This document shows positions 44,650 through 55,632 of a stretch of 64,000 nucleotides of DNA, piece after piece. A program made the translations under genes and the position numbers. Under the pieces are notes generated by a model. It ran no database searches and had not been told where the DNA came from. It saw nothing but the letters and a program-made list of their open reading frames with translations. The first letter of the stretch is position 1; every line of letters begins with the position of its first letter. Source of the DNA: Salticus scenicus (taxonomy: Eukaryota; Arthropoda; Arachnida; Araneae; Salticidae); assembly GCA_963930645.1 (NCBI GenBank), contig OZ005651.1:128567731-128631730 (forward strand). The letters run 5' to 3'.

Positions 44650-45984
44650 ACGTATTTCAAAGGACATCTGGATAGTCTCTTTCGATTGTCTTAATGGGCA
44701 GCTTCGTTTGATATGCCCATCTCTTACACATCCTAGTAAAATCTGTCAGATTTTTCTTTATCCCTTTAAGGTCAGCGTGAAAGTTATCCAAAGTGACTGC
44801 TGTGTTGCTCTGGCGGTCTTTACGGGAGAATTGTTTGGCTGCCTCAATCTTCAAGGCATATGCTAAAGCTGGTTTAACATCCTTAACGTTGGAGAGTCTA
44901 AGAGCTTTTTGAATCTCTAGATCTCGCCCGGCATCGATGAAATATTCGAGGACTATATCATCACGAGTTTCAGGAGGGTAGTCCGGGAAATCTAAGTATG
45001 ATAGCCTCTGAATATTTGATGCCAGTTCTTGTAAACTTTCACCTGGTTTCTGAGGGCAGAACTTTAATTAGAGTTGACTATATTCTTTAGACCATTTTCG
45101 TGTAAAACAGAGCTCCATTGCTCCAAAGCCTCAAAGTCATACTGCTGTTTCTTCGGTAGAGTTTCCTGGGTATCAGCTGTGTCGCCCCATAACGATGCTA
45201 CTAAATGAGCTGTCTTTGCATTAGGATCCCACCTGTTAGCTTCAGCGACGATGGAAACCTGTGTCTTGCATGCTTGCCAAGGTCATCTGCCATCATAAGT
45301 GGGAACTTTATTGCTTCTCGATTCGGTATTCTTTCATCTTTCTGAGGCATCGAGGTTAACTTTTCTTCCAGACACTGGATCTTTTCCAATTCATTCCTTA
45401 ATCTTTTTTCAAACTTCTTCTCGAATTTTCCTATGAGTTCCCGGTTGCACTTTTTTTCCATTTTCCTCTCTAAGTCTTCCTCTGTTCTTTTAAATTTGCT
45501 TTCTATCTCTGAAAACCTTCCTTTCAGCTCTTGATCAAAATACTCTTTAACTTTCTCTTCAAAGCTCTCTTCTATCTTCATAACGCTATTTTCAACTTCG
45601 TAAGATTATCTTCTATTTTACGTAACTTCATTCTCCATTACATCTATTCTGTTTTCCATATCTGATAATTTACTCTCTATTACTTCTTTCACTGTTGAAA
45701 GTTCTTTCTTCATCTCATCTTGATTAGATTTAATTTCTTCAATCAACCCAGTTTCCATCTTTTCCTAAACTGATTTCGTTTCGTTTATTTCTTCGGTCAG
45801 TGCGGTTTCCACCTTTTCCTGTACTGCTTTCACTTCTTTCATTTCTTAGCTGAAACTATCTTTCATCTCTTTTTGTACAGTTTCCATTTTTTTTTATCAG
45901 TCCATATTTTAAATCCTGCATCTGAGAAGTTGGACCTTCTAGAAGTTCCTTCATTCCTTGCTCCATACCTCTAGTTATCACCAT
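44650..45984 (-). pseudogene. Gypsy gag, decayed
   Basis: Reading starts at a Met near 45984, just inside the primer-binding site, and gives a long charged coiled-coil: a frame at 45201-45581 is rich in Glu/Lys heptads (KVKEYFDQELKGRFSEIESK). It continues in other frames through a capsid-like AEANRWDPNAKTAHLVASLW block (about 45150-45250) and KIEAAKQFSRKDRQSNTAVT (44657-44854). Stops and shifts interrupt it at several places. A zinc knuckle is not seen. Capsid assignment rests on position and general gag pattern. Confidence 0.75.
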
Positions 45985-45993
45985 TCAGCAGAC

Positions 45994-46009
45994 AACCCCA
46001 CTCCTGACA
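45994..46009 (-). other. Primer-binding site, tRNA-Leu type
   Basis: Minus-strand TGTCAGGAGTGGGGTT lies about 7 bases inside the 5' LTR. It resembles the complement of a tRNA-Leu 3' end; the tRNA identity is from memory of the common pattern. Confidence 0.65.
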
Positions 46010-46016
46010 CAAAAAT

Positions 46017-46260
46017 TGTTGTGTACTCAGGGCTCAAGAATTGTCTCTGAATGAAAGGCGAATCTTGTAGAAGCCCAAAAGTTTATTTGCAGAAATTTCG
46101 AGAAGACCACAAGTCTATAAACCAAGTATCAACTTCAGTTTCACCAGTTAAACACAGCTTAAATAACAACTGACAACATTAAATTCGCAGTATAAACTGT
46201 ACTATAGCATTAACGAGTAGCAATACGCCATATTCAAACAGTGAAATAGATCTTACAAGG
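46017..46260 (-). repeat. 5' LTR of the Gypsy element, truncated
   Basis: Matches the first ~240 bp (plus coordinates) of the LTR at 42389 until AGATCTTA, where similarity ends abruptly. Confidence 0.9.
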
Positions 46261-46434
46261 AGAGGTCACGACATGGAAAATTTAGATCGAGACGAAATTG
46301 CGCAGGATTGTAGTGTGCTATGAAGGTAACAACATATTAAAGCAGTAGGACCCTCTAGCCACAGATTTTCGAGAAAAAAGCGTTTAAAATTTCAGTAATG
46401 TTTAAATACAAGTTATTTCACAATATAGACAACG

Positions 46435-46505
46435 TTCCAGTAGCGTGGTCGGCAGAGTAAATGGTTGCCACGCGTATGGCCCGGGTTCAATGCTACCGAC
46501 AGGAA
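46435..46505 (+). pseudogene. tRNA-Gly(GCC)-like sequence
   Basis: Seventy-one bases. GTTGCCACGCG and GGCCCGGGTTCAATGC match the anticodon arm and B-box region of tRNA-Gly with anticodon GCC, which falls at the right distance from the start (46467-46469). Ends TTCCAGT and ACAGGAA pair at 6 of 7 positions. The T stem does not pair properly, so this is a pseudogene or the head of a SINE with no recognised body. The T tract after it (from 46508) could be a polymerase III stop. Confidence 0.6.
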
Positions 46506-46792
46506 TGTTTTTTTACCCTTTTATTTATTTAGTCTAAACATTTTATTTTACTGTTATTTTCAAAAATTTCAATACATTAAAAAAATAATTATACTTGTTT
46601 CTTTAAACTTTTCTATTGTGGATATGCAAATAATACTAAAATAGCAAAATATTGATTTAAATGAAGTATAGACAGATAGAAAGGAAAATTGTTTTATTGA
46701 GTGAACCTATAAGAATAGATTTTTATGATGATTTCGATAGTAAAACACCAACTCTATAAATATTTTCTAATGACCAAAGGATCCGACATGTT

Positions 46793-46832
<40 letters not shown>

Positions 46833-49800
46833 CAATTTAGTGAAAATATCCCTTTTCTGTAAAAGATTTTAAAAACAGGTTGCTAACATAAAATAGCTGA
46901 TAAGAAAATGAACTACATCTTCATAATCCAGTAATAACTGTAAAAAACATAAATTTTGCATTTCTTCAGAAATCTCATTACAAGAAAAACCGCAATTTTA
47001 GAAAGCAACGCTACAATAAATACAGTAGGGTTTTGCATTTTCTTACAAGTGATTCAGAATCTAAAAGCAGCTTTTTACAGATTGCTCGAGTTAAATTTAC
47101 GGAAGGGATGAAATCTGGTGAGGTGAAACAAGTCATTGACTGAAAGAAGTGTTGAGGTGACGCTTCGACTATGCGAAATCACTGGAAATATGGCTTTTTT
47201 TTCTTTAATGTTTAGAAAATGCCCGAGGAAAGTTCATAGCGACTGCAATCTAGTTTTGGTAAACTTTGAACTATGTCTCGATACAGTTAATAAAACAGCT
47301 GCATATTATAAACTTTTCGTCATACTCGGGAAGAAAACGTTTCTCTGAAAATTTGATGTAAAGATAACGGATTAAAAGTAGTGAAGCCTATACTGAATAA
47401 TTCAAAGCAATAAGTAAAAGAAATAAACACAAGAAATGAAACTAATTGTGTTTTCCCTTAAAACTTCAAAATTATTTTCTTAAAAACAGAAGCGTAAATC
47501 TAATACAATTATTTTAATGCGGTAGGAAATATTTTGTTGTTGTCAATATCTGCATGCTTTCCAATACATAGATATTATAAAGAAAAATATTATGAAAGGT
47601 AAAAAGCCAAAAATATTAATAAAACAAGTAATATTAAGACAACAAATTCGTATAATAAATGTGTAAGAAAATGCAACAAACAGAAGATATGCAAACATAA
47701 TTATAATGTAAAAATTTTGAAAATTAATACTAGCAGAAAATTAAAAATTAAAAAAATGCTTATCCCTCCTTTTAAAATATAAATCTACTACTAAAAATAA
47801 CATATAATAAATTCACTTAAAATTTATCAAATGGTTATCAGTCTTAAATTATAACTGCTTTCCGTAACTGTTAGATATCGGAAATGTTTTTCCTATGTGT
47901 TAGATGTTTCTACGTGTTTATGTTTTTTATTTGCCACAATTACTCGTTTTTGGTAAGTATTTTTACAATACTTTTTATATGTTTTTATATTTGTATTAAT
48001 TACTGTGTAGTTAAAAAACTTTTCGCTTTGTATCTAAAATTTTTCAATTTTGTATTCAGAACTGCATTGGTTGGGTTATTTTGTCTTAATAAGATATAGG
48101 GAGCTAAGATAGTTTTTGTTTTTGCTAGTAGCTCATGAAAACATTTTACTGTTTCCACACTGCATTGCTGGGCTTCCCTGATGATGGCCTCGATGTTTTT
48201 TGGGGTTAATTAATATTTTCTGCCCGGTTTTATTTTGAATTTTTCTGTCTACCTTAATTAATTTTTTTTTTACATTACACACACACACACACACACACAG
48301 ACATATACGACTATTTAAAAAGTATTGTGCAAGTTATAGTGTAACAGATTTTGAGAAAATTATTAAGTTTGTTTAAATGTGGGTGTTTGTATTAAAGAGA
48401 AAGGACAGAGAGATATACCAAGTTATCAATTTTAATTCCAATAAAGTTTCTATTTGAATAAGAATGAACCTTATATTACATTGTAGAAAATGTATGTAAA
48501 TAGTTTTTAAAATACTAAAAAGATTTATTATATCGTTGTAATATTGTAATTAATAATTTATGTATAAAGTTTGAAATTAAATTAAGTACAATTGAAATTT
48601 TAAAGCAAAGTGTACTTTCTATGTTCTAATATTAATTTTTATTAGTAATGTTAAAATATAATAAGTACATCCTATATTTCCTATATTTTGATCATGAAAT
48701 TATAAAAAAGTTCAGAAAAAATATATAATAATTAATGAGAAATTAAAATTTAGAAGTATGTAAAGCAATTACATATTCTATTTTTTGAAAGGCAGGATTA
48801 AATGGATTTCTTTATGATTATTACAAATATATTAGAAAGTAAACAAAATTATTTTAAATTAATTAAATGTGTTCAAAATAAAAAGTTATTTTTATTTATT
48901 TATTTATTATTTTTTTTTTAAGAAAAAACTTATAAGAAATTTGTAATAAGAGTCAGCGATCGTCGAAATTTGCAATTATAAATATTCGGACATTTAAAAA
49001 AGTGTTAACTGTGTGGCTTCCTAATTCCAATATAGTTGTTTGCTCCTTACCAATTTTGTTCCTTTATTTATTTACAATCTCATCTATTTTAGATGCACAT
49101 TTCTTAGTTTCATAAAAATTCTATTGCAAGTCGATATCTTCTTAAAATATATGACATTACATGATACAGTATTTCGGATTAAAATAAATAAATAAATATT
49201 TTACACTTAAGGATGTATGGTACTTTCAGTAAAAATAAAATAATTTTTATTTTATATTTTTCCTGGGTTAATTTGGAATTTGTCTATTTCTTTTAAAATT
49301 AAGTTGTCAGAGAATGGATAAATTACACCGTTAAATAATTTTTAACATAACTATATAGGAACTGAGCTATACTCTTTTGAGCTAATATCTTTTTTATATT
49401 CAGAAAAATGGTTATAATTTCTGTTACCTAACAAGTCTATATAAATCTTTTTCTTTGCATCTAGAGAGTATTAAGAATTCACCATATATATTTATATCTT
49501 TTTGAATATCCTCTCTCTTTTTAAATCTCATTTTTAGAAGTATTTTATTTTATAGCCTAATGCATCAAAAATATAAATAGATTACATTTTCGAAACTTTT
49601 GATAAATGAGCGATTTTGATAGTCTCGGGCTATGGAACATTGCAAAACTGGAATGTATTATTCTCTATGTATAATTATGATAAATCATTTCACACTCAAA
49701 ATAATTTTTTAATAATACCTAAAAGTGACCAGTATCCTTAATCTCACTTACTCATGTTCATCCAATTTCAATTTCCACAAATATATTTGTGCTATTGTGA

Positions 49801-49965
49801 CATTTAAATATCTCCCATAGTTTCCAACTTAACCCTATTCGGCTAACGAAAAATTTTATTATATATATTATATATCTCTGTAACAGTTTTTCATTGATAA
49901 AAAAATAAATAAAATTTTCTATTTAAAATAAATTTTCGATAGCCAAAAAGTTCTAAATTTAGCAA
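46506..49965. other. AT-rich spacer, nothing recognised
   Basis: T run of more than 30 at about 46796-46830 and (CA)n at 48276-48299. Frames at 47136-47348 and 47884-48099 are hydrophobic, AT-driven, and show no family motif. Confidence 0.45.
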
Positions 49966-49967
49966 CT

Positions 49968-50205
49968 ATGAATCCATCCACTGGTCAAGAGAGTCTGCTC
50001 TCAAAGCAGGTAGATGGAAGATGCCAAATTCCGAGTTCCGACCTAGGTCGCGTTTGTAGAAGCAGTTTAGAATTTTTTCGTGGTTTACTTAGAAATTCAC
50101 ATTAATACTGTCTAAGATTCCTTCGAAATAATTCATGATGATATTCTCCAAGTTTTAAGTTCCTCTCGTAAATATCGGTCTTAGCCCCCACAAAACGTAA
50201 GCATA
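49968..50205 (+). mobile_element. SINE-A, old copy
   Basis: CCATCCACTGGTCAAGAGAG head with GCTCTCAAAGCAGGTAGA, degraded B box GAGTTCCGACC, TTCGTGGTTTACTTAGAAAT, and a TCGGTCTTAGCCCCC end. Strongly diverged. Confidence 0.72.
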
Positions 50206-50307
50206 GTTAATGCTGATTGTAACGCATTTATAAAAACTACAGAAGTTGTACTCTAGTACAGCTTTGACATAGGTATTTAATGAAAACATTTTCCCTTTAT
50301 TTAATTG

Positions 50308-50550
50308 AGCTCACCAATGGCCGAGCGGTTCTGCGCTCAAAGCTGGTAGACATGAGGTGCCGGGTTCGATCCCGGATCACGCTCATCTGCCTAGCCGTTC
50401 GGGAGTTTTGCGTGGTTTTCTTCAAAGCTTGCATAAATATGGGCTAGGAGCCCTTACCCCCCCCCCCCCCGCACCTCACGGAGGGCACTCCCCTCAGGCC
50501 TAAGACCGTAGTGTAGTTAATCGGCTTTAATTCCTACAACCCAACCTAAT
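50308..50550 (+). mobile_element. SINE-A, well-preserved copy
   Basis: ATGGCCGAGCGGTTCTGCGC head, GGGTTCGATCCCGG B box, body as at 25798-26036, with a C run near 50459-50470 where the other copy has AAGACC. CTTTATTTAATTG flanks both sides (50295-50307 and 50551-50563). Confidence 0.95.
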
Positions 50551-50563
50551 CTTTATTTAATTG

Positions 50564-51544
50564 CATAAAGTAGTTATAAAAGATTGCTATTTGAAAACAG
50601 TGTTTCCAAAACTGTGTCAGATAGAGATCCCGGTATTTTTAATAATTATTATTCTCTGCACATACTATATACGTATATATTTCTAATAAATGTACTCCAG
50701 GAAAAAATAGACTACTATGAATGACTTTTATCGCTATTAAACAGAGAAATATATAATGCTCTTTATTTACATTGAAATCTCTTTAAAAGTTGTTTCAAAA
50801 ATAAATGCGTAGACATAGATTCTCATAACATAATTTCCCTTGAAGATACGGAGTTACCATAAATAAGAAACAATGTCACAAAGACTTTTATTCAGCAATT
50901 TTTAAACGAAGGTTATGAGTAGAATTCAGAAATTTTCCTCACATTTGTTTCATGCGTCCTTAAGGTTCCTACGGTCTATATTTTCCAAAATCATTATTTT
51001 TATGCAGTAATTTTTTCTTTAATTATTCGTGGAAACGTTCTAGAGAAGATTGTGATTAAAAAAAATTATGATTTTGGAAAATACGGTTTGCGATTAAAAT
51101 AAAATTTATAGTTACTTAGAAACTTCACAAAGAATACGTTTCATCTTCCGACTCATTGAAAGTTTATTACAATGGTTGACAAAGGTCTGTGGATTTAATA
51201 CATACACTCTGTGTGTTTCTCCATTGTCATTTCTTCTATTTTTGTCAAAATAAAATTTAACAGGGTTTTAACTGCCATTAGTTTTTTCAGCATTTGGCTA
51301 AAATATATTGTATTATGCTAAAATATATTGATAAGAATTTCGCTAAAAAACTAAAACAGGATATTTTCATAAAATATCTGTATATAATAACTTCTAATTT
51401 TTATTCAAATATTCTCCAGCAAAAATTATGGAACATCTGAAAATATCAGAAATCATTATTTAGTAAGTATATTTGGATTTAATTTCAATTTTTAATGGTT
51501 GAACTAGTATTACGCAATGATCTACCCTATTCATTATTTCCCTT
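50564..51544. other. AT-rich spacer, nothing recognised
   Basis: No feature seen. Confidence 0.45.
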
Positions 51545-51548
51545 TTAA

Positions 51549-51787
51549 CCCTGCTACTGTGTTCATTTTCAGTGGACAAAATGAACAGTCTTTTTTGAAT
51601 GTACCAAATGGAGTCCAAACAGACCCAATGTTTTTAATTTCAATACATAACCATACTTTCATTTTCTATTTTTGAACTAAATTTATGGAAAATTCATATT
51701 GTTTTTTATGGAGAGTATTCTACATAAAATACAAATTTTCATATATGTTGATTTTGGGACAAAATGGACCCGAACACAGCATCAGAA
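51549..51787. mobile_element. piggyBac-like MITE, 239 bp
   Basis: TTAA on both sides (51545-51548 and 51788-51791). Left end CCCTGCTACTGTGTTC, right end complement of TTCTGATGCTGTGTTC. Inner blocks TGGACAAAATGAAC and GGGACAAAATGGAC follow. No transposase. Confidence 0.78.
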
Positions 51788-51821
51788 TTAAATTGCTTTT
51801 TGATTTTGCACATATGACATA

Positions 51822-52201
51822 GGGTAGGTGCTCCAGTGATTGGCATGCTCCAGTAATTGACATCTATCTATTTTAACATTTTATGTCAAACACTGGAGTA
51901 TAGGGTGCTAATAACTGGTAAAATGAATAACTAGCAGTGTCAAACATTGGAGCATAGGGAGCGAATTACTGATAAAATGGAAAACTGGCAGTGTTAATTA
52001 CTCGAACACTGAGTGGGTGTCAAATAAAAATTCATAAAAAAAAAATGTTATCAAATGTCTATATTTTAACATATATGTGATTCTGAATGTCTTTCATGAC
52101 ATATGTACTAACTTAAGATTTCTAAAATTATTTTCTGTTGACTAGAGCATTAAAAGCATCAGAGATTGCTCTAAAAGTGTCAATCACTGGTGCATTTACC
52201 C
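51822..52201. mobile_element. Mariner-type MITE with internal 54-bp tandem repeat
   Basis: Left end GGGTAGGTGCTCCAGTGATT, right end complement of GGGTAAATGCACCAGTGATT, flanked by TA (51820-51821 and 52202-52203). Inside, GTCAAACACTGGAGTATAGG (51883) and GTCAAACATTGGAGCATAGG (51938) start two tandem units with a third partial unit. Confidence 0.8.
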
Positions 52202-52248
52202 TAGTTGTCTCATTTTTCTCTTGTTGAAATTGAAACTTAATTTCCCTG

Positions 52249-52715
52249 ATTCGTGTTTCTTGAAAATCACAAGTACGGATGCTTGGTTAAAATTATCAGT
52301 GAACTAAAAGAAATTGAAAACAAAATAAGGAATAACCAAGTTAAGAAAACGAAATCAACACTACCCAAAGAAATAAATTAGCTTTGGAAAAGCTAAAATA
52401 CTGGTTGCGCATTTTAGCTAGAATGCTAAAGAAACTTTTCACAAACTCTTATTAAAACTTGCAAATATGAAGCATGATACAATGATTCATGTTTCTTGAA
52501 AATCACAAGTACGGATGCTTGGTTAAAATTATCAGTGAACAAAAGAAATAGAAAACAAAATAAAGGATAATCAAGTTAAGAAAACGAAATCAATTCTAGC
52601 CAAAGAAATAAATTAGCTTTCGAAAAAGCTAAAGTACCGGTTGCGCACTTTAGCTAAAATGTTAAAGAAACTTTTTCGCTCTTATTTAAACTTACTAATA
52701 TGAAATATGATAAAA
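52249..52715. repeat. Tandem duplication, two 236-bp units
   Basis: Units start ATTCGTGTTTCTTGAAAATC (52249) and ATTCATGTTTCTTGAAAATC (52485). They share ACAAGTACGGATGCTTGGTT, AAAAGCTAAA and GGTTGCGCA blocks with few differences, so the duplication is fairly young. Confidence 0.93.
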
Positions 52716-53289
52716 CACACTGGCTATTAAAAATGTATCACATTTTTCAAATCTCTTTTTTTTTTAAAGAAAAATTCGTAAAATAAATCGAACATGTTTC
52801 CGCCAACAAATTATTTTTGTTTAAATTTAATTTAATGTTATGCTTCATAAAATTCAACAAAGCACTAGGATGATATTTGAGAAATAGTTCTTTGAGTTCA
52901 ATTTATTTGCTAACACCCGTGGAACGTATCCCAAAGGAAGAAAAGCTGTGAAAGATTTTTCACGTATTTTCCTTTTAGAATTACTGAAATTCACATTCAC
53001 ACATTTTCATCAAAAGTTTTTATTCAAGGACTGATGGATGCGCCGGTGTCCTTGGTTGTATTGGTGCATTTTTCTATCATTAAAATCACGTACAATATCA
53101 ATGTAAACAAAAGAGTAAACGAAGAATGTATAAAACGCAAGGGAAAAAATAACCTTGTATCTTTTTTAAACAATGTACTTTCCAGTATTGCCCATTTCAA
53201 ACTCAAAATATTTTCTTAGTTTTTAAGAGTACATGTTTTTTAGAACATAAAATAATATAAAATCTGTCACTATCAAGTATATTCACCTA

Positions 53290-53852
53290 TTGGGTTGTTC
53301 GGAAAGTAATTTCGTTTTTTCCTTCGAAAATGAAAGACGATTTTCTTATATTGTATAAATATTTTAATGAATTATATATTCTCCACTTTGATCGGTTTCT
53401 TAGCGATCTCACGAGTTGTTATTTGGCAGTTTTTCATAAATCAATGCTTTATTTTGTCTTCATTAGCACAAACTAGTTTTCTAGAACGTTATGCATCTTC
53501 AACTCAAAATTACCAGAACAAAATTTGGTAAACCAGTTTTGACAATAGCGTTCTTTAAATAAATTTTCTGTGCACACATCGTATACTTTTTTTCCTTGTT
53601 TGAATAGTATTTTCGCATTTTTGATAGCAAAAACAAAATATGCCGAAAATGTCGCTTCTGATTTTCTTTATTTGATAGGGCACCAATCAAAAACTATTGA
53701 GCAGAATAAAACGACCTTTTTCACAAGCAAGCCTTGCTATATCAGCTGTCACAATATGTAATGGCAATGCAACTTAAATGTGAAGAAGGTGTGAAAAAAA
53801 TACAATTAAGTCCTCTGCTGAGAAACACGAAATGACTTTCCGAACAACCCAA
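53290..53852 (-). mobile_element. Mariner element, internally deleted
   Basis: Ends TTGGGTTGTTCGGAAAGTAA and complement of TTGGGTTGTTCGGAAAGTCA, TA flanks at 53288-53289 and 53853-53854. These ends are of the classical mariner type. It is 563 bp against about 1.3 kb for a full copy, and retains only the transposase N-terminus. Confidence 0.92.
53380..53690 (-). pseudogene. Mariner transposase N-terminal remnant
   Basis: The minus frame at 53499-53690 contains KRHFRHILFLLSKMRK followed by KTGLPNFVLVILS, resembling the mariner start K.H.RHI..F.F.KG and the helix-turn-helix block with KWFAKFRSGDF. In a shifted frame further on, NEDKIKALIYEKLPNNN resembles the second helix-turn-helix region (DEDQIKALIENNPRYTTREIA). 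The DDD catalytic domain is entirely deleted. Frames on the plus strand here are shadows. Confidence 0.8.
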
Positions 53853-53878
53853 TATAATTAATATTTCTGACTATTAAC

Positions 53879-54293
53879 AAATAATAATTATTATACGCAA
53901 ACATTTATAGAAATAAGTAAACAATAAAAAATGAAACGTTTTTAATCCTTTAACAGTTTCCCATAAAAACAATTCCTTATGTCCTAATTTTAGTACGCAT
54001 CACTATTTCAGACTAATAATATTTATGTTATTGAAATGTCAAAAGTTATCGAAAAAGATTACTTTTCCGAAATAAGGATGCTAAAATACACAAGCTGTAA
54101 GAAAAGTAATGCCCGAGCTCTGGTCATGAAAAAGTGTTAAGTAGTTAATATAAAATACGTTGTATTAAGTTATTGCACACATTTAACTTAAATTAAAAGA
54201 ATTAAAAAATGTTAATATATTTCTTTTAAGTAAAATGAGTAAATAATGTTATTAAAGATGTAGTCCATTTGATAACGAAGTAATACTTTTATT
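53879..54293. repeat. Segmental duplication, left copy
   Basis: Aligns with 54645-55063 almost throughout (blocks ATACGCAAACATTTATAGAA, GTTATCGAAAAAGATTACTT, GAGCTCTGGTCAT, GATAACGAAGTAATACTTTT). Confidence 0.93.
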
Positions 54294-54467
54294 ATGTGTA
54301 AGTACGGGTACTATTTCCACTTCATTAATTAAATACAAAAGCAAGTTATCCAACAATTTTTACATAATTTATAATTTTTTTTTCATTATTCTTTTCATTT
54401 CCACTTAAATTTCATGCAACTACATTTAAGATGTTGGTAATGAGTTGGCGTGCAGCCAACATCTGCA

Positions 54468-54595
54468 TTAAGTATCTTTCTAAGGCTACTACTCTGTATT
54501 TACTCGAGTTTCGGAGAAAACCACTGATAACTCCGGCGGATAAGGGAGTTGGCTCAGACTCGAAACTTCTCACCGACCAGTTTTAAGAGAAAACC
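54468..54595 (-). mobile_element. SINE-A fragment
   Basis: Minus-strand GTTATCAGTGGTTTTCTCCG, AAACTCGAGTAAATACAG and CTTAGAAAGA match the SINE-A middle. It lies between the two copies of the segmental duplication. Confidence 0.6.
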
Positions 54596-54613
54596 TCTTG
54601 GACAATTATAAAG

Positions 54614-55063
54614 AACGTTTTTAATCCTTTAACAGTTTCCCATAAAAACAAATAATAATTACTATACGCAAACATTTATAGAAATAAGTAAACAATAAAA
54701 AAGGAAACGTTTTTAATCCTTTAACAGTTTCCCATAAAAACAACTCCTTATATTCTAATTTTAGTACGCATCACTATTTCAGACTAATAATATTTATGCT
54801 ATTGAAATGGCAAAAGTTATCGAAAAAGATTACTTTTCCGAAATAAGGAAGCTAAAAAACACAAACTATAAGAAAAGTAATGTTCGAGCTCTGGTCATTA
54901 AAAAGTGTTAAGTAGTTAATATAAAATACGTTGTATTAAATTATTGTACACATTTAACTTAAATAAAAAGTATTTAAAAAGGCTAATACAGTTTCCTTTA
55001 AGTAAAATGAGTAAATAATGTTATTAAAGAAGTAGTACATCTGATAACGAAGTAATACTTTTT
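54614..55063. repeat. Segmental duplication, right copy with repeated junction
   Basis: The main copy is 54645-55063. Just before it, 54614-54650 repeats CGTTTTTAATCCTTTAACAG and CCCATAAAAACA from inside the unit, so the junction contains an extra partial unit. Confidence 0.9.
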
Positions 55064-55109
55064 TAGTGAATCTCTCAACTTATCATTGAAATTTATCACA
55101 AAATATATA

Positions 55110-55630
55110 CAGGGTACCCCTGAATTCATAAGACAGACTTTAAGGGTAGGTAAATACATATAAAGAAGCATTTTTTGTATTGCAATATGGGGTCGTAAAT
55201 GAAAAGTGTAGGCGGAAAAACAAGAAATTCTGAGCAAATGAAAGGAAAGCTCATTGTGTAAATAATATTTTTGGAGCAGACGATATACAAGTTTAGTGAT
55301 GTAGCTTAAAAAAGGATGAATTCTTGAAATAAAAATTGATCATGGAGGTTTGTTTAGTTTGCGTCATCAAATCGTCTGTAAAACAATTTTATTGAGTTTG
55401 AATGACATTACGCGAGTTTAAACGGTTCTTTGGTGTTGGAGAGTATTTTTAAAAAGTCTTATGTAAATAAAAAGATTTTTCACATTTCCTTAGCATATCT
55501 TGTCTTTTAGCCTACACTCTTCATTTTCGACCCCATGAATGCAAACGACCCAAAGAATGCTCCTTTATATGTATTTCAGCTACCATAAAAGTTTTGGTCC
55601 ACAAATTAAGGGAAACCTATATAACCCGTG
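55110..55630. mobile_element. Mariner-type MITE, 521 bp
   Basis: Inverted ends of over 100 bp (CAGGGTACCCCT..., AAATACATATAAAGAAGCAT, GGGGTCGTAAATGAAAAGTG and their complements), TA flanks at 55108-55109 and 55631-55632. The extreme right end is less similar. No transposase. Confidence 0.78.
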
Positions 55631-55632
55631 TA

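Larger units (their letters stand above)
42389..46260 (-). mobile_element. Ty3/Gypsy LTR retrotransposon, internally deleted
   Basis: Direct repeats begin TGTTGCGTACTC (42389) and TGTTGTGTACTC (46017). On the minus strand the order is truncated 5' LTR, primer-binding site, gag remnant, integrase remnant, polypurine tract, 3' LTR. Gag-to-integrase spacing is only about 350 bp, so protease, reverse transcriptase and RNase H are deleted. The 5' LTR is cut at about 46,256, so no target duplication can be checked. Confidence 0.93.

Noticed and set aside
47884..48099. Hydrophobic 71-codon frame resembling a membrane protein
   Set aside because: T-rich DNA commonly encodes Phe/Leu/Ile runs; no family motif or neighbour supports it.
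3257..48299. CRISPR array or phage/bacterial features
   Set aside because: Repeats are microsatellites, SINEs and tandem duplications; there are no regularly spaced short direct repeats with unique spacers, and the DNA is eukaryotic.
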